Below, piece by piece: positions 42,872 to 51,824 of a DNA stretch of 64,000 bases (within the stretch, counting starts at the first letter, position 1; every line of letters starts with the position of its first letter). Position numbers and translations under genes: made by a program. The notes under the pieces were generated by a model. The model was not told where the DNA came from. It worked only from the letters and a program-made list of their open reading frames with translations, and did not search any database. Source of the stretch: JASLZO01 sp965247995 (GTDB lineage: Bacteria > Chloroflexota > Dehalococcoidia > UBA6926); assembly GCA_965247995.1 (NCBI GenBank), contig OZ252041.1, positions 1,674,001 through 1,738,000 on the forward strand, read 5' to 3'.

Positions 42872-43665
42872 GTTCTATCGGCTCTCCTCCAACGGAAGGC
42901 GCCCTCGCGGGTCGCAAGCTAAGGACGGTCGTTGAGGGTTTGGCGGTCATCGGCAGTGGCCTGGCCTTGTGGCAGCTGCTCGCGTTCGCTGTCGATTCTT
43001 CCGCCGTTCCCGGCCCGTGGATAGTCGGACAGGCCTTTGTAGGCGCGCTCGACGATGGTTTGGCGGTCCACGCCCGAGTCTCGGCGTATCGTGTCGTGCT
43101 GGCGATTGTTCTCGCAGCGTCGACCGCGGCACCATTGGGAGTGGCGCTGGGTACAAGTTCGCGGTTGTATGCGATCTCGGCGCCGGTCATCTACCTCAGC
43201 TACCCGATTCCCAAGATTGTCCTGCTGCCGGTCCTGCTCCTGTTCCTGGGGCTCGGCGATGAGACGAAGATCGTCATGATCGCGTTGATCCTCTTTTTTC
43301 AAGTTCTCATCTTGGTTCGGGATCAGGTCCGGAACGTGCGGCCCGAACTGGTGCTGTCGGTCCGCTCCCTTGGTGCAGGACGCATTGACCTGCTGCGGCA
43401 CGTCTACGTTCCTGCGTCGCTACCCGGCCTCTTCTCGGCCCTTCGTGTCAGCACGGGTGTGGCGATTGCGGTGTTGTTCTTCGTCGAGAGTTTCGGGACG
43501 CGAGAGGGTCTCGGATACTACATACTTGTGGAGTCTTGGGGGCGCCTCGAGTACCCGGAGATGTATGCCGGCGTCGTCGCGATGGCGCTGCTGGGATTGG
43601 GTCTGTACTACATCCTGGACGGCATTGAGCGCCGCGTTTGCCGCTGGACCCGGGTCGGTCGGTAA
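42868..43665 (+). CDS. ABC transporter permease (SsuC/TauC type)
   Basis: A 265-aa binding-protein-dependent permease with six hydrophobic segments. The BPD_transp_1 signature is seen at VLSVRSLGAGRIDLLRHVYVPASLPGLFSALRVSTGVAIAVLFF, where the EAA-type coupling loop contacts the ATPase. It overlaps the ATPase gene by four bases, and together with the lipoprotein completes an ABC importer. Being downstream of ubiD-ubiA-ubiX and before a strong terminator, it likely belongs to the same transcription unit. The substrate may be a precursor or cofactor of the quinone pathway; that is inference. Confidence 0.9.
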   Translation: MSSIGSPPTEGALAGRKLRTVVEGLAVIGSGLALWQLLAFAVDSSAVPGPWIVGQAFVGALDDGLAVHARVSAYRVVLAIVLAASTAAPLGVALGTSSRLYAISAPVIYLSYPIPKIVLLPVLLLFLGLGDETKIVMIALILFFQVLILVRDQVRNVRPELVLSVRSLGAGRIDLLRHVYVPASLPGLFSALRVSTGVAIAVLFFVESFGTREGLGYYILVESWGRLEYPEMYAGVVAMALLGLGLYYILDGIERRVCRWTRVGR

Positions 43666-43673
43666 CTGGGCAT

Positions 43674-43714
43674 AAAAAAAGGAGCCCACCGCGGCCGCGG
43701 TGGGCTCCTTTTTT
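43674..43714. terminator. Strong bidirectional rho-independent terminator
   Basis: A perfect palindromic stem of GGAGCCCACCGC pattern (43681-43708) is flanked by seven A on one side and six T on the other, so it can end transcription in both directions. It closes the ubi/ABC operon from the left and the PD40 lipoprotein gene from the right. Confidence 0.93.
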
Positions 43715-43736
43715 AGCCGGATCTCCAGATCCGTCG

Positions 43737-44744
43737 TTAGCGGTCCGTCGACGGGACCTTGACCCACGACGGTCGTTGGTCCTGTCCGGGGTTGTTCGTG
43801 AGCCGGATCAACGTTTTGTCTGTCTGATTCAGGACGTAGATCTCATCGTTCCCATCTTGGTCGGACGTAAACGCCGTCCAGAACCCTTCGAACGCACTCG
43901 ACCGATATGGGTGACGGTCGTTAGCTGGGCTCACTCGGTGGGCCACAGTCCGGCGACCATCTGATTCGACATCAAGGATGTCGAATACTCCTGGAGCGTT
44001 GGTCTCGAACACGACCCGCCGCCCCGTTGGGTCGAAGTCCGGAGAATCTTCGATCACACCTGGCTCCCGGAAATCAGCTTGACCCGCTCCTGCACGAAAG
44101 CTCTCGTTGGGAAGGAACGTGATCAGGGAACCATCGAGTTCCAAGAGGTGAATGTCGAGAGACTCGAGATCTTCGCCGGCCCCGACTGCAATTCGGTTTC
44201 CTCCAGGATGGACCCGCGGATTCCGATAGACCTTCGACGCATCCGTCTCTAGTTGGGTCGGACTGCCACCCTGAGCGCTGATTCGGTACAACTGCGACCG
44301 ACCCTCCGCAACGGCATCCGAAGACATGGCGAAGATCAATTGGTTGCCGCCTGGGTACCATGCCACAGAGTGGATAACGCCGGTCGCCAAGCCACTTGTC
44401 ACGTTCGTTGGATTCGTGCCGTCTGGGTCGACGATCCAAATGTCGGTGCCGGAGTCGCTGGTCCGGATGAAGGCAACCCGGTCGCCCTCGTACGCGACAG
44501 CAGGATAGGAATCATCGGCCGGGTTGTTGGTGATATTCGTTAGTTCAGTCGGCCCAGACTCAGTCGTGCCATCGGTCGTAACCGAATAAATCTCCAAATT
44601 TCCATCGCGGTCTGACTGGAAGAAGACAACGGCTGGCTCCGAACCGCCGCACGCGCTCAGCGCTAGCACCCCCAACGTTGCGGGGACAAGCGCAACCAAA
44701 CGCCGAGACCGAGTTCTGAAGAGCCCGGAGATTGTTCCAAGCAT
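43737..44744 (-). CDS. TolB-like PD40 beta-propeller lipoprotein
   Basis: A 335-aa exported lipoprotein. The signal peptide ends in LALSAC, with the lipidated Cys at residue 32. The rest consists of repeated PD40/WD40-like blades, each with a form of SDRDGNLEIYSV, IRTSDSGTDIWIVDPDGT, ISAQGGSPTQL or TSDQDGNDEIYVLNQTD. Propellers of this type bind protein or sugar partners at the cell surface; no enzyme motif is seen. The role is unknown. It is divergent from no close gene and ends at the shared terminator. Confidence 0.85.
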   Translation of the reverse strand: MLGTISGLFRTRSRRLVALVPATLGVLALSACGGSEPAVVFFQSDRDGNLEIYSVTTDGTTESGPTELTNITNNPADDSYPAVAYEGDRVAFIRTSDSGTDIWIVDPDGTNPTNVTSGLATGVIHSVAWYPGGNQLIFAMSSDAVAEGRSQLYRISAQGGSPTQLETDASKVYRNPRVHPGGNRIAVGAGEDLESLDIHLLELDGSLITFLPNESFRAGAGQADFREPGVIEDSPDFDPTGRRVVFETNAPGVFDILDVESDGRRTVAHRVSPANDRHPYRSSAFEGFWTAFTSDQDGNDEIYVLNQTDKTLIRLTNNPGQDQRPSWVKVPSTDR

Positions 44745-44804
44745 CGAGTTAGAAACCTCCTCGATCGGTTACTTCACGGTTCAACCAAGTATACGAGGGC
44801 TACA

Positions 44805-44844
44805 AAACAAACCCAGCCATCGAGTGAGCGGGCTGGGCTTGTTT
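44805..44844 (-). terminator. Rho-independent-type terminator of the permease operon
   Basis: AAACAAACCCAGCC (44805-44818) pairs with GGCTGGGCTTGTTT (44831-44844) with one G-T pair and a 12-base loop. On the minus strand the stem is followed by a T-rich stretch. It lies 35 bases after the stop of the dppC-type gene. Confidence 0.8.
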
Positions 44845-44878
44845 CGGTGTCGTGTGTCCGAAGTTCAGCTGCGGAGGT

Positions 44879-45775
44879 TTATCGGCCGCGGAGACGGGGA
44901 TCCAAGACGTCTCGCAAGGCATCCCCGAAGATGTTGAATCCGAACACGGCCAAGGCCAGGAACAGGCCCGGGAAGATCACAAGCCAAGGCGCGATCTCCG
45001 CGTAGTCGGCGGCGTTCATGCTGAGCATCGCGCCCCAAGACGGGTGGGGCTCGGGAACACCGAGGCCTAGGAAGCTCAACGAGGACTCCGTCAAGATCGC
45101 TCCACCCAACTGGCCCGTGACCACGATAATCCACGGGGCCATCGAGTTCGGCATGATGTACCGGAAGATCAGTCGAAGATTCCCGGCTCCGATCGTACGG
45201 CCAGCGAGGACGTAGTCCGTCTTCACCACCGAAAGTGCCTGTGAGCGGACCACTCGGATCATGCGCGGGAGCGCCGGAACCGCGATGGCGATAATCGCCT
45301 TTTCAATCCCGAATCCGAGCACTGCGACGATTGCCATCGCGAGAATCAGACCCGGGAAGGCCTGGAACACGTCGACGATGCGTTGACCGATTAGGTCGAT
45401 CTTGCCGCCGAAGTACGCGCTCGTCACCCCAATCATGCCGGCGATTGAACCCGCACCGAGTGCGACGCTGAATCCGACGTACAACGAGATCTGAGCCCCG
45501 TAGGCGATCCGTGCCCAGAGATCACGTCCATATCGGTCCGCTCCCAAAAAGTGGTCGAAGCCGGGAGAGGCAAGCTGGTCAGCGGCGCTCGTTGCGAACC
45601 GGTCATGGAACGTGATCACCGGCGCTGTCGCAGCCATCAACAACAACAAGAACACCAATACCACACCCACCAAGCCAAGCGGTTTCGTCTTCCAGACGAG
45701 CCAGGTGCGCTGGATAGGATTCCGGCGCACTCGACCGCCAATAATCTCCTGGACTGCTTCTGTCTGGGCTGCCAT
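44879..45775 (-). CDS. ABC transporter permease, DppC/OppC type
   Basis: A 298-aa inner-membrane permease of the peptide/nickel class. The N-terminal cytoplasmic segment plus first helix (LGLVGVVLVFLLLLMAATAPVI) is followed by an extended loop (FDHFLGADRYGRDLWARIAYGAQ), which is typical of DppC/OppC. The coupling motif is LAGRTIGAGNLRLIFRYIMPNSMAPWIIVVTGQLG. About six helices. It follows the DppB-type gene by 35 bases. No substrate-binding protein or ATPases are adjacent. Confidence 0.9.
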   Translation of the reverse strand: MAAQTEAVQEIIGGRVRRNPIQRTWLVWKTKPLGLVGVVLVFLLLLMAATAPVITFHDRFATSAADQLASPGFDHFLGADRYGRDLWARIAYGAQISLYVGFSVALGAGSIAGMIGVTSAYFGGKIDLIGQRIVDVFQAFPGLILAMAIVAVLGFGIEKAIIAIAVPALPRMIRVVRSQALSVVKTDYVLAGRTIGAGNLRLIFRYIMPNSMAPWIIVVTGQLGGAILTESSLSFLGLGVPEPHPSWGAMLSMNAADYAEIAPWLVIFPGLFLALAVFGFNIFGDALRDVLDPRLRGR

Positions 45776-45810
45776 GAGTAGTTACTCCTTAGTGGGTCCC
45801 CACGTTCTGC

Positions 45811-46767
45811 CTAAGCGCGGATTCGGGGGTCCAGTACCCCGTAAAGCATGTCCACACTGAGGTTGGACATCACGACGATGAACCCAACGAGTGTCACGAC
45901 GAGCTGCACAACCGGGTAGTCGCGTTGTGTGATCGCATCCACCATCATGCGGCCGATCCCTGGCAGCCCGAACACCTGCTCGGTCACCACCAGCCCCGTA
46001 ACGGTCAACGGCAGGAAGATACCAATCAGCGTCACAACGGGAATGAGCGCATTCCGCATCGCGTGTCGGATTAGGACTACTCGTTCACGGAGCCCCTTCG
46101 CGCGGGCCGTGCGGATGTAGTCCTCACGTAAGACCTCGAGCATCGTGGCCCGCATCATTCTCAGCGGTGTTCCCATCAGGAACCCCAGCGCAATCACCAT
46201 CGTCGGCCAAATGAGCTGGGCCAAATTCCTGGCCGGATCCTCCCAAAGAGGCGTGTACCCCTGTTCTGGGATCCAGTCGAATACGCGAATCAGGATCAAA
46301 ATGACGAGCATCCCGCTCCAGAACGTCGGAATGGAGATCCCAGCAATCGCGACGCTCCGGATGACGTAGTCCACCCAAGTGTCCTGCTTCAGCGCCGCGA
46401 TCACGCCACCAGTGATGCCTAGCGTCGAACCGATCAGGATCCCCATCACGCCGATCTGGGCGCTTAGCGGCAGCTTCCGCTGCAACAACTGACTCATCGG
46501 AGCGTGATAAAAGTACGAACTGCCAAAGTCAAAGGTGACCAGTCCTCGTATCCAGTCGAAATACTGAATATAGAGTGGTCTGTCGATGCCTAACTGGTGC
46601 CTGAGTTTGTCCAACTCCTCAGGCCGCCCCACCAACCCTGTGTCACCACCAAGCATCATGACAGCCACATCGCCAGGAGCGATCCGCATGACAACGAATA
46701 CGAGGATCGTGACACCAAACAGAGTCGGTATCGCGAGCATGAGACGACGGATGATGTAAGCCCACAT
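45811..46767 (-). CDS. ABC transporter permease, DppB/OppB type
   Basis: A 318-aa permease of the peptide/nickel transporter class. MWAYIIRRLMLAIPTLFGVTILVFVVMRIAPGD begins the first helix. The DppB-type signature RPLYIQYFDWIRGLVTFDFGSSY follows, and the coupling loop is DYIRTARAKGLRERVVLIRHAMRNALIPVVTLIG. I start at ATG 46767 (GGAGA upstream). Together with the DppC-type gene it makes a permease pair without its usual SBP and DppD/F ATPases, which must be elsewhere. Confidence 0.9.
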   Translation of the reverse strand: MWAYIIRRLMLAIPTLFGVTILVFVVMRIAPGDVAVMMLGGDTGLVGRPEELDKLRHQLGIDRPLYIQYFDWIRGLVTFDFGSSYFYHAPMSQLLQRKLPLSAQIGVMGILIGSTLGITGGVIAALKQDTWVDYVIRSVAIAGISIPTFWSGMLVILILIRVFDWIPEQGYTPLWEDPARNLAQLIWPTMVIALGFLMGTPLRMMRATMLEVLREDYIRTARAKGLRERVVLIRHAMRNALIPVVTLIGIFLPLTVTGLVVTEQVFGLPGIGRMMVDAITQRDYPVVQLVVTLVGFIVVMSNLSVDMLYGVLDPRIRA

Positions 46768-46806
46768 CTTACCGTTCTCTCCTTCTAGTCCACCCGCTCT
46801 GGGTAT

Positions 46807-46835
46807 ACAAAACAACCCCGTGGCACGAGGCCACG
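46807..46835 (-). terminator. Possible terminator of the asparaginase-like gene
   Basis: CGTGGC (46819-46824) pairs with GCCACG (46830-46835). On the minus strand the stem is followed by GGGGTTGTTTTG, a T-rich tail (46818 down to 46807). The six-base stem is short, so this is tentative. Confidence 0.45.
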
Positions 46836-47008
46836 AAAGTTCGGATCACTCTAGGTGTGGCCCTTGCTGCTGTCAACCCGCATGGAACATATCCCACCCA
46901 GCAAAACGCCCAGGATTAAAGGCCGCGTCGCCGTACGGTCGATTTCTCGAAGCGGATTCGCGACCCCGTTCCTTCGTACTACGACCTCCAACTACAACCG
47001 GATTCAGA

Positions 47009-48322
47009 TCAGTGGGTGTCGAAGATTTCCTGGTACGCGGTGATTTGCGATCGGAGGTGGGACGTCTCTTGAACGGTTGGTTCTTCGAACCGCTCGTATG
47101 GGGTCAGCGGACCGAGCTGCCGAAGTGCGAGCATGAGCAACAATCGCGCTTTCACGGCCATCAGGTTGTCGCACGTGATGAACAGGTTTCCTTCGGATCG
47201 CGGTACGCGCCCATGATCGCCGCGGTTCGATAATGCAACGGGAATGCCGTATTGGCCGACCGCACGCTCGAGAGCAGGCCGCTGGAACTGATGTGGAACG
47301 CCACTGTAGGCGAACCCCTCAACGACAATTCCCTGGGCGTCGGCGCTGGTCTCTGCGAATCGCAGGAGCGCCTCGATCTGGACATCATCCGCACCCGCGA
47401 AGGTCTTGACGATGTCCACTCGCGGCAATTCAGTCGGCAGGTTGCCGTCAGGCAAAACCGCTGATGACGACGTGTGGCGTCGCGTCGGTTGGAAATAGAA
47501 CGACACTTGGTCGCTCTCTACCGACCCGAGGGCGTTCGCAGAGCCGCCAGAACTCATGAACCCACCGGGGCGCTGGTTCGTCTTCGTGACTTCTCGGGCT
47601 GGGAGGATTTGTTCGTCCATCATGAGCATCACGCCCTTCCCGATGGCGGCTGGCTCGCTGCACACGCGCACCGCGTCGACCAGGTTCCAATCGCCGTCGT
47701 TGCCGATGCTCCCGTGTCGGCGCTGAGATGCACACACTACGACCGGCCTCTCCGAGTTAACCGTGAGGTTCAGGAAGTACGCCGTTTCTTCCGCGGTGAA
47801 CGTGCCGTGCGTCACGACAACGCCCGCAACCTCCGAGTCTGCGAGCACTCGGTTCACCGTGTTCGAGATCAGCACGAGTTCCCGAGTGCCAAACGTCTCG
47901 CCACCTGCACGGAGCTCCGCGCCAGTCACCGGATCGATGGGACGCACCACTGCAAGGTCTGCTACCTCCGAGAGGAGGCCGTTCCGCCCATTGGTGTCGA
48001 CGCCGAACCGGTTGACCTCCTCGATCAAGCGCTCGCCACTCATGTGGACGGAGCTGTACTGGGCTGGTGGTTCGTGTCCTTCCACCATATAAGGGAGAAG
48101 CAGCAAACCACTTTCGGGCCGAAGTTCCACCTGGTGGTATGTGGTGTCTTCCGTTGGGTTTCCGTCGATATCGGCGCTCGTGATGTCCAGTGTCACAGCG
48201 TCATGGAGTCGTTGAGCTCGCAACACGTCGAGCTCGCCGCCCGCGTGCGTTGAGGTAACAAACGGTTGCCCGTTTTGGATGGTGCCTCCGGTAGGCACGA
48301 TTACAACTTTAGGTCGTGGCAT
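47009..48322 (-). CDS. Asparaginase-family protein with altered active site
   Basis: A 437-aa member of the L-asparaginase/glutaminase type I-II fold. The first catalytic Thr motif is VPTGGTIQN (GGTI), the second is VVTHGTFTAEETAYFL, and the late motif is REVTKTNQRPGG (Lys247). In true asparaginases the second motif reads THGTDTMEET; the Asp after Thr174 is Phe175 here, and it normally helps bind and activate the substrate. The protein is also longer (about 437 versus 330-350 residues), with an extended N-terminal insert. So it may hydrolyse another amide or lactam. Possible terminator follows it. Confidence 0.83.
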   Translation of the reverse strand: MPRPKVVIVPTGGTIQNGQPFVTSTHAGGELDVLRAQRLHDAVTLDITSADIDGNPTEDTTYHQVELRPESGLLLLPYMVEGHEPPAQYSSVHMSGERLIEEVNRFGVDTNGRNGLLSEVADLAVVRPIDPVTGAELRAGGETFGTRELVLISNTVNRVLADSEVAGVVVTHGTFTAEETAYFLNLTVNSERPVVVCASQRRHGSIGNDGDWNLVDAVRVCSEPAAIGKGVMLMMDEQILPAREVTKTNQRPGGFMSSGGSANALGSVESDQVSFYFQPTRRHTSSSAVLPDGNLPTELPRVDIVKTFAGADDVQIEALLRFAETSADAQGIVVEGFAYSGVPHQFQRPALERAVGQYGIPVALSNRGDHGRVPRSEGNLFITCDNLMAVKARLLLMLALRQLGPLTPYERFEEPTVQETSHLRSQITAYQEIFDTH

Positions 48323-48446
48323 AACTCCCCTCCACGAAACAAGGATGGCTTGGCTCAGCGCGCTCCCGGTCGATGTGTGACATTCTTAACGCCGCGCCAG
48401 CCAGATCGAACGACGAATGCGCTACGTAGACACGCGCTACAGATTC

Positions 48447-48950
48447 CTAGACGCGACGGCCGACGATCACGACATCCACCTCACGGTCCCCACGGTCCGT
48501 GACACGCGGCATGACTCCCCAGCGCTCAAACCCTAGCTGCGAGAACAACATCAAACTCGCGGTGTTGTCGGCGTAGATCAAGCCCAACAATCGTTTCAAA
48601 CGCAGTTGGGCACCGCGTCGGATGGCCGTCGTCAAGAGCTCTCGGGCGACTCCGGTCCGGCGGGATGCCGGGTCGACATAGACACTGACCTCCGCCGTCG
48701 CCTCGTATACAGGCTTGTCATAGAAGGTGTTGAGGCTCAGCCAACCAACGATCCGTGTCCCCTCGGTTGCCACCCAGATAGGGTGGTGGTCAGGAGTATG
48801 GCTCTCGAACCAAGCAGCGCGGGATTCGACCGGTACGGGCCACACATCCGCGGTCACCAACTCTGGGATCGCGGCGTTGTAGATCTGAACGATAGACGGG
48901 AGATCATCGACGGTGGCATCGCGGATAGCGGCCCGCGCGCTCGCTGTCAT
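48447..48950 (-). CDS. GNAT N-acetyltransferase (phosphinothricin acetyltransferase-like)
   Basis: A 167-aa acetyltransferase of the PAT-type group. IRDATVDDLPSIVQIYNAAIPELVTA is the start, and IWVATEGTRIVGWLSLNTFYDKPVYEATAEVSVYVDPASRRTGVARELLTTAIRRG carries the acetyl-CoA loop (RRTGVARELL). LLGLIYADNTASLMLFSQLGFERWGVMPRV follows. PAT relatives acetylate amine groups such as methionine sulfone or phosphinothricin analogues. Substrate unknown here. Confidence 0.88.
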   Translation of the reverse strand: MTASARAAIRDATVDDLPSIVQIYNAAIPELVTADVWPVPVESRAAWFESHTPDHHPIWVATEGTRIVGWLSLNTFYDKPVYEATAEVSVYVDPASRRTGVARELLTTAIRRGAQLRLKRLLGLIYADNTASLMLFSQLGFERWGVMPRVTDRGDREVDVVIVGRRV

Positions 48951-48985
48951 CCCGACTCGTTAAAGGTGGGAGCGCAGTCTCCCGC

Positions 48986-49282
48986 TCAGAGTTGCTTCCG
49001 AGGACGGCCCCGCCGACGCCTGCCATTCCCCTCGGTCGTCCAGAAGTAAATGGTGTCTGCCGTGCGACGGATGGTCAATCGTATACCCATTACCCTAGCC
49101 GCAGCACCGAGTCGGCGCCGCACGGCCTGGGTCGTTTCCCCAGGTCCAACTCTCAAGCTCCCAGCTCCGTTGGGCTGCAATCGGCTGAGATACCCCATGT
49201 ACTCGTTCAGCAACTCGGCCCGCTTTCCGGTGGCGGATTTCGCCTGCGCTTCCTCGACCGAGAGGTTGATGAACTGAGGCAT
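48986..49282 (-). CDS. Small DNA-binding-like protein with C-terminal AT-hook-type tail
   Basis: A 98-aa basic protein. PQFINLSVEEAQAKSATGKRAELLNEYMGYLSRL is an acidic-to-helical start, and TTQAVRRRLGAAARVMGIRLTIRRTADTIYFW a second helix-strand unit. The tail GRRRRGRPRKQL contains the RGRPRK core of an AT-hook. It probably binds DNA or another polyanion. I start at ATG 49282. Function is unrecognised; its position before molybdenum hydroxylase 2 may be incidental. Confidence 0.65.
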   Translation of the reverse strand: MPQFINLSVEEAQAKSATGKRAELLNEYMGYLSRLQPNGAGSLRVGPGETTQAVRRRLGAAARVMGIRLTIRRTADTIYFWTTEGNGRRRRGRPRKQL

Positions 49283-49444
49283 ATCGTCGTCTCCTTCGCT
49301 GGCAAACAACTCAAGATTGGTGGAATCCTAGCATCCCTCGAGCCAGTTCTACAAGCGGGGAAAATCTACCGTCGAAGCAACGCCGAAGATGCGACGGAGG
49401 ATCGCGATCGCCGCGCTCGAACGAACCCGAACCCGAACCGCGAC

Positions 49445-51688
49445 TCAGTCCGTTGTTCCGTGCAATGCGCGCCAGACTCGCTCGGAAGTGACTGGGAGGT
49501 TGTAGATTCGAGCGCCGCTGGCCGCCGCAACAGCATTCGCGATCGCACCGGCCGTCGTGATGTTGGAGTGTTCCCCCACTCCTTTCGTTCCGTAACGGCC
49601 ACGCCCTTCTGAGTCCTCGATCAACGAGATCGTCAACGCTGGGATATCCCGTTCACATGGGATTTTGAATTCCGCTAACGACGGGTTGGCCACACGGCCG
49701 CTCTCGTCGACGATAAGGTCTTCCGTCAGCGCGTTGCCGAACCCGTTCATCATCCCGCCTTGGACCTGGCCGTGGTAACCGATGGGATTGATGACACGAG
49801 CGGAGTCATGGACCGCAGTGATCTTCCGTACGTCAACCTCCCCACTGTCTGGGTCCACGTGCACCTCCGCAACTTGCGCAACGAACGATGTGTGCTTGCT
49901 GGGGTTCATGTCGAGTACGTGTGCGTACCCTCTCACTGGCCCCCCAGTTCGAGCTGCCAGCGCTTCCATCGCCACGCGAGCTCCCGTCCGCTCGTTTATG
50001 AGTTCGCCCCCTTCATACGTGGTCGATTCCTCGTCCCAACCCTCGAGTTCCGCAACCAACTGCCGTAGCGACGCCTGCAGGTTGACGGAAGCATCATAGG
50101 CTGCCTCCGGAGCCACATAACTGCCGCGGGTACCGCCGATACCCGTGTCAAACGGGACATCGTCAGTGGTGTAGGGGACCATCTCTATCCGGGTCGTCGG
50201 GATGTTCATCTCTTCCGCGACCACTTGCTGGATCATCGTGTCTGTGCCCATCCCGGGGTCGTAGATGGAGCTGCTTGCAGTCACCCTGCCATCGGGATAG
50301 ACCGCCAGGCCCACGTGTGTCTCCCCCCCGATCTGAGAGCGGTTGCCGATGGCCAGCCCCCGGCCCACGTTCGGTTCCAGTGGCTCGTACCAACCAGATG
50401 CGCGTACGGCTTCCCTGAGCACCTCCTCGGCACGGATGTCCTGGTACTCGAGCCCCGCGGGCGTCAGGTCTCCCGTGTGGAGGATATTGCGCAACCGCAA
50501 CTCGATCCGGTCGATTCCCAACTCCTCGGCGATCAAATCTATATGGGTTTCCCCCGCAAAGATCGCTTGCACTTCTCCCGGCGAGCGCGCGAAACCACAG
50601 GGCACGGTGTTTGTGTACACCTGAATGCTCTCCATCCGCACGTTAGGCGTCGTGTAGGGTCCGCCGATCTGGGAGGCGCCCGGCAGATTGGAACCGGGTA
50701 CCGGTTTGTACGCCGCGTAGGCGCCGCTGTTGAAGTACATCTCCGCGTCCCACGCCGTGAGCGTTCCATCTCGTTTCACGCCGGCCTTGATGCGTATCGA
50801 TGATTCATGCCTTGGGTTGGAAGCAGTCAACTCTTCGGTGTACTCATAATTCAGCTTCACGGGGCGGCCTGTTTTCTTCGCCATCAAGTACACGAGTGGC
50901 GAGTCAGCAAAGTCCGCCTTTCCGCCGAATTCCCCACCCACGTAAGCCCGATTGATTGTGATCTTCTCGGACGCGACGGCGAAGAGCGCGGCTAGCTGGT
51001 TCTTACTCCGAAAAACCGCGGTACTACCCATCCACACTTGGACTTGGCCTGAGTCGTCGATCCAAACCGTGCAGTTGTGCGGTTCGATATACACCTGGTG
51101 GCTTCGGGGCGTGGTATAACGGCGCTCAACGATCAGCTCCGCATTCGCGAACCCCGTCGCCAAGTCGCCCTTCTGCCAGAGCTGGCGCGCGAATGCGTTG
51201 GTTGGAGTGTCTAGCGGGTTGCCGGGGAGACCCTGATACGAGTTGAAATCCGGATGGATGACCGGAGCGTCTTCCAACAAGGCGTCGTCGAACGTGATCG
51301 CGGCGGGGAGTTCCTCATATTCGACATCGATCAGGTCCAACGCATCTTCGGCAGTTTCTTCGTCCTCCGCTGCGACCATCGCGATCTTGTCACCGATGTA
51401 CCGCGCCGCATCGAATGCGAGAAGCGGTTCGTCTTGGAGCGCCTTCCCAGATCGCAGACCATAGACTTCGTCGGGGGTCAGAACAGCATGGACACCTGGA
51501 TGCGCCAGCGCTCGGCTCGTGTCTACGTTGACGATCCGGGCATGGGGATACGGCGATCGGAGGATCTTCGCCCACAACGTCCCGGGAAGGACGACATCGA
51601 TTCCGTACTTCCCACGACCGGTGGTCTTGTCGGGGCCGTCAGTGCGGCTCACCGGGGTTCCAATCACGCGTTGCTGGGTGACCATCAT
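49445..51688 (-). CDS. Xanthine dehydrogenase-family molybdopterin-binding subunit (2)
   Basis: A 747-aa paralogue of the gene at 9413 with the same domain order: RTDGPDKTTGRGKYGID, LRSPYPHARIV, GDKIAMVAAEDEE; then GGEFGGKADF, CGFARSPGEVQAIFAGETHID and GGTRGSYVAPEAA. Here the catalytic glutamate is present (GVGEHSN, Glu706). The enzyme hydroxylates a carbon atom of an aldehyde or N-heterocycle using the Mo-pterin cofactor. No iron-sulfur or FAD subunit gene lies next to it. GGAGG precedes the ATG at 51688. Confidence 0.9.
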   Translation of the reverse strand: MMVTQQRVIGTPVSRTDGPDKTTGRGKYGIDVVLPGTLWAKILRSPYPHARIVNVDTSRALAHPGVHAVLTPDEVYGLRSGKALQDEPLLAFDAARYIGDKIAMVAAEDEETAEDALDLIDVEYEELPAAITFDDALLEDAPVIHPDFNSYQGLPGNPLDTPTNAFARQLWQKGDLATGFANAELIVERRYTTPRSHQVYIEPHNCTVWIDDSGQVQVWMGSTAVFRSKNQLAALFAVASEKITINRAYVGGEFGGKADFADSPLVYLMAKKTGRPVKLNYEYTEELTASNPRHESSIRIKAGVKRDGTLTAWDAEMYFNSGAYAAYKPVPGSNLPGASQIGGPYTTPNVRMESIQVYTNTVPCGFARSPGEVQAIFAGETHIDLIAEELGIDRIELRLRNILHTGDLTPAGLEYQDIRAEEVLREAVRASGWYEPLEPNVGRGLAIGNRSQIGGETHVGLAVYPDGRVTASSSIYDPGMGTDTMIQQVVAEEMNIPTTRIEMVPYTTDDVPFDTGIGGTRGSYVAPEAAYDASVNLQASLRQLVAELEGWDEESTTYEGGELINERTGARVAMEALAARTGGPVRGYAHVLDMNPSKHTSFVAQVAEVHVDPDSGEVDVRKITAVHDSARVINPIGYHGQVQGGMMNGFGNALTEDLIVDESGRVANPSLAEFKIPCERDIPALTISLIEDSEGRGRYGTKGVGEHSNITTAGAIANAVAAASGARIYNLPVTSERVWRALHGTTD

Positions 51689-51824
51689 GCGTCCTCCATT
51701 ACTGACTATTCCGATTGTAGGACGGAGCGATCCTCAACGTACATCGTGAGCAGTCGTGGAGGGACTCCGCCCATTGTAGGCGCGTGCGACTATCATCCTC
51801 ATCACAGGGGGGTGGGGTGGTCCG

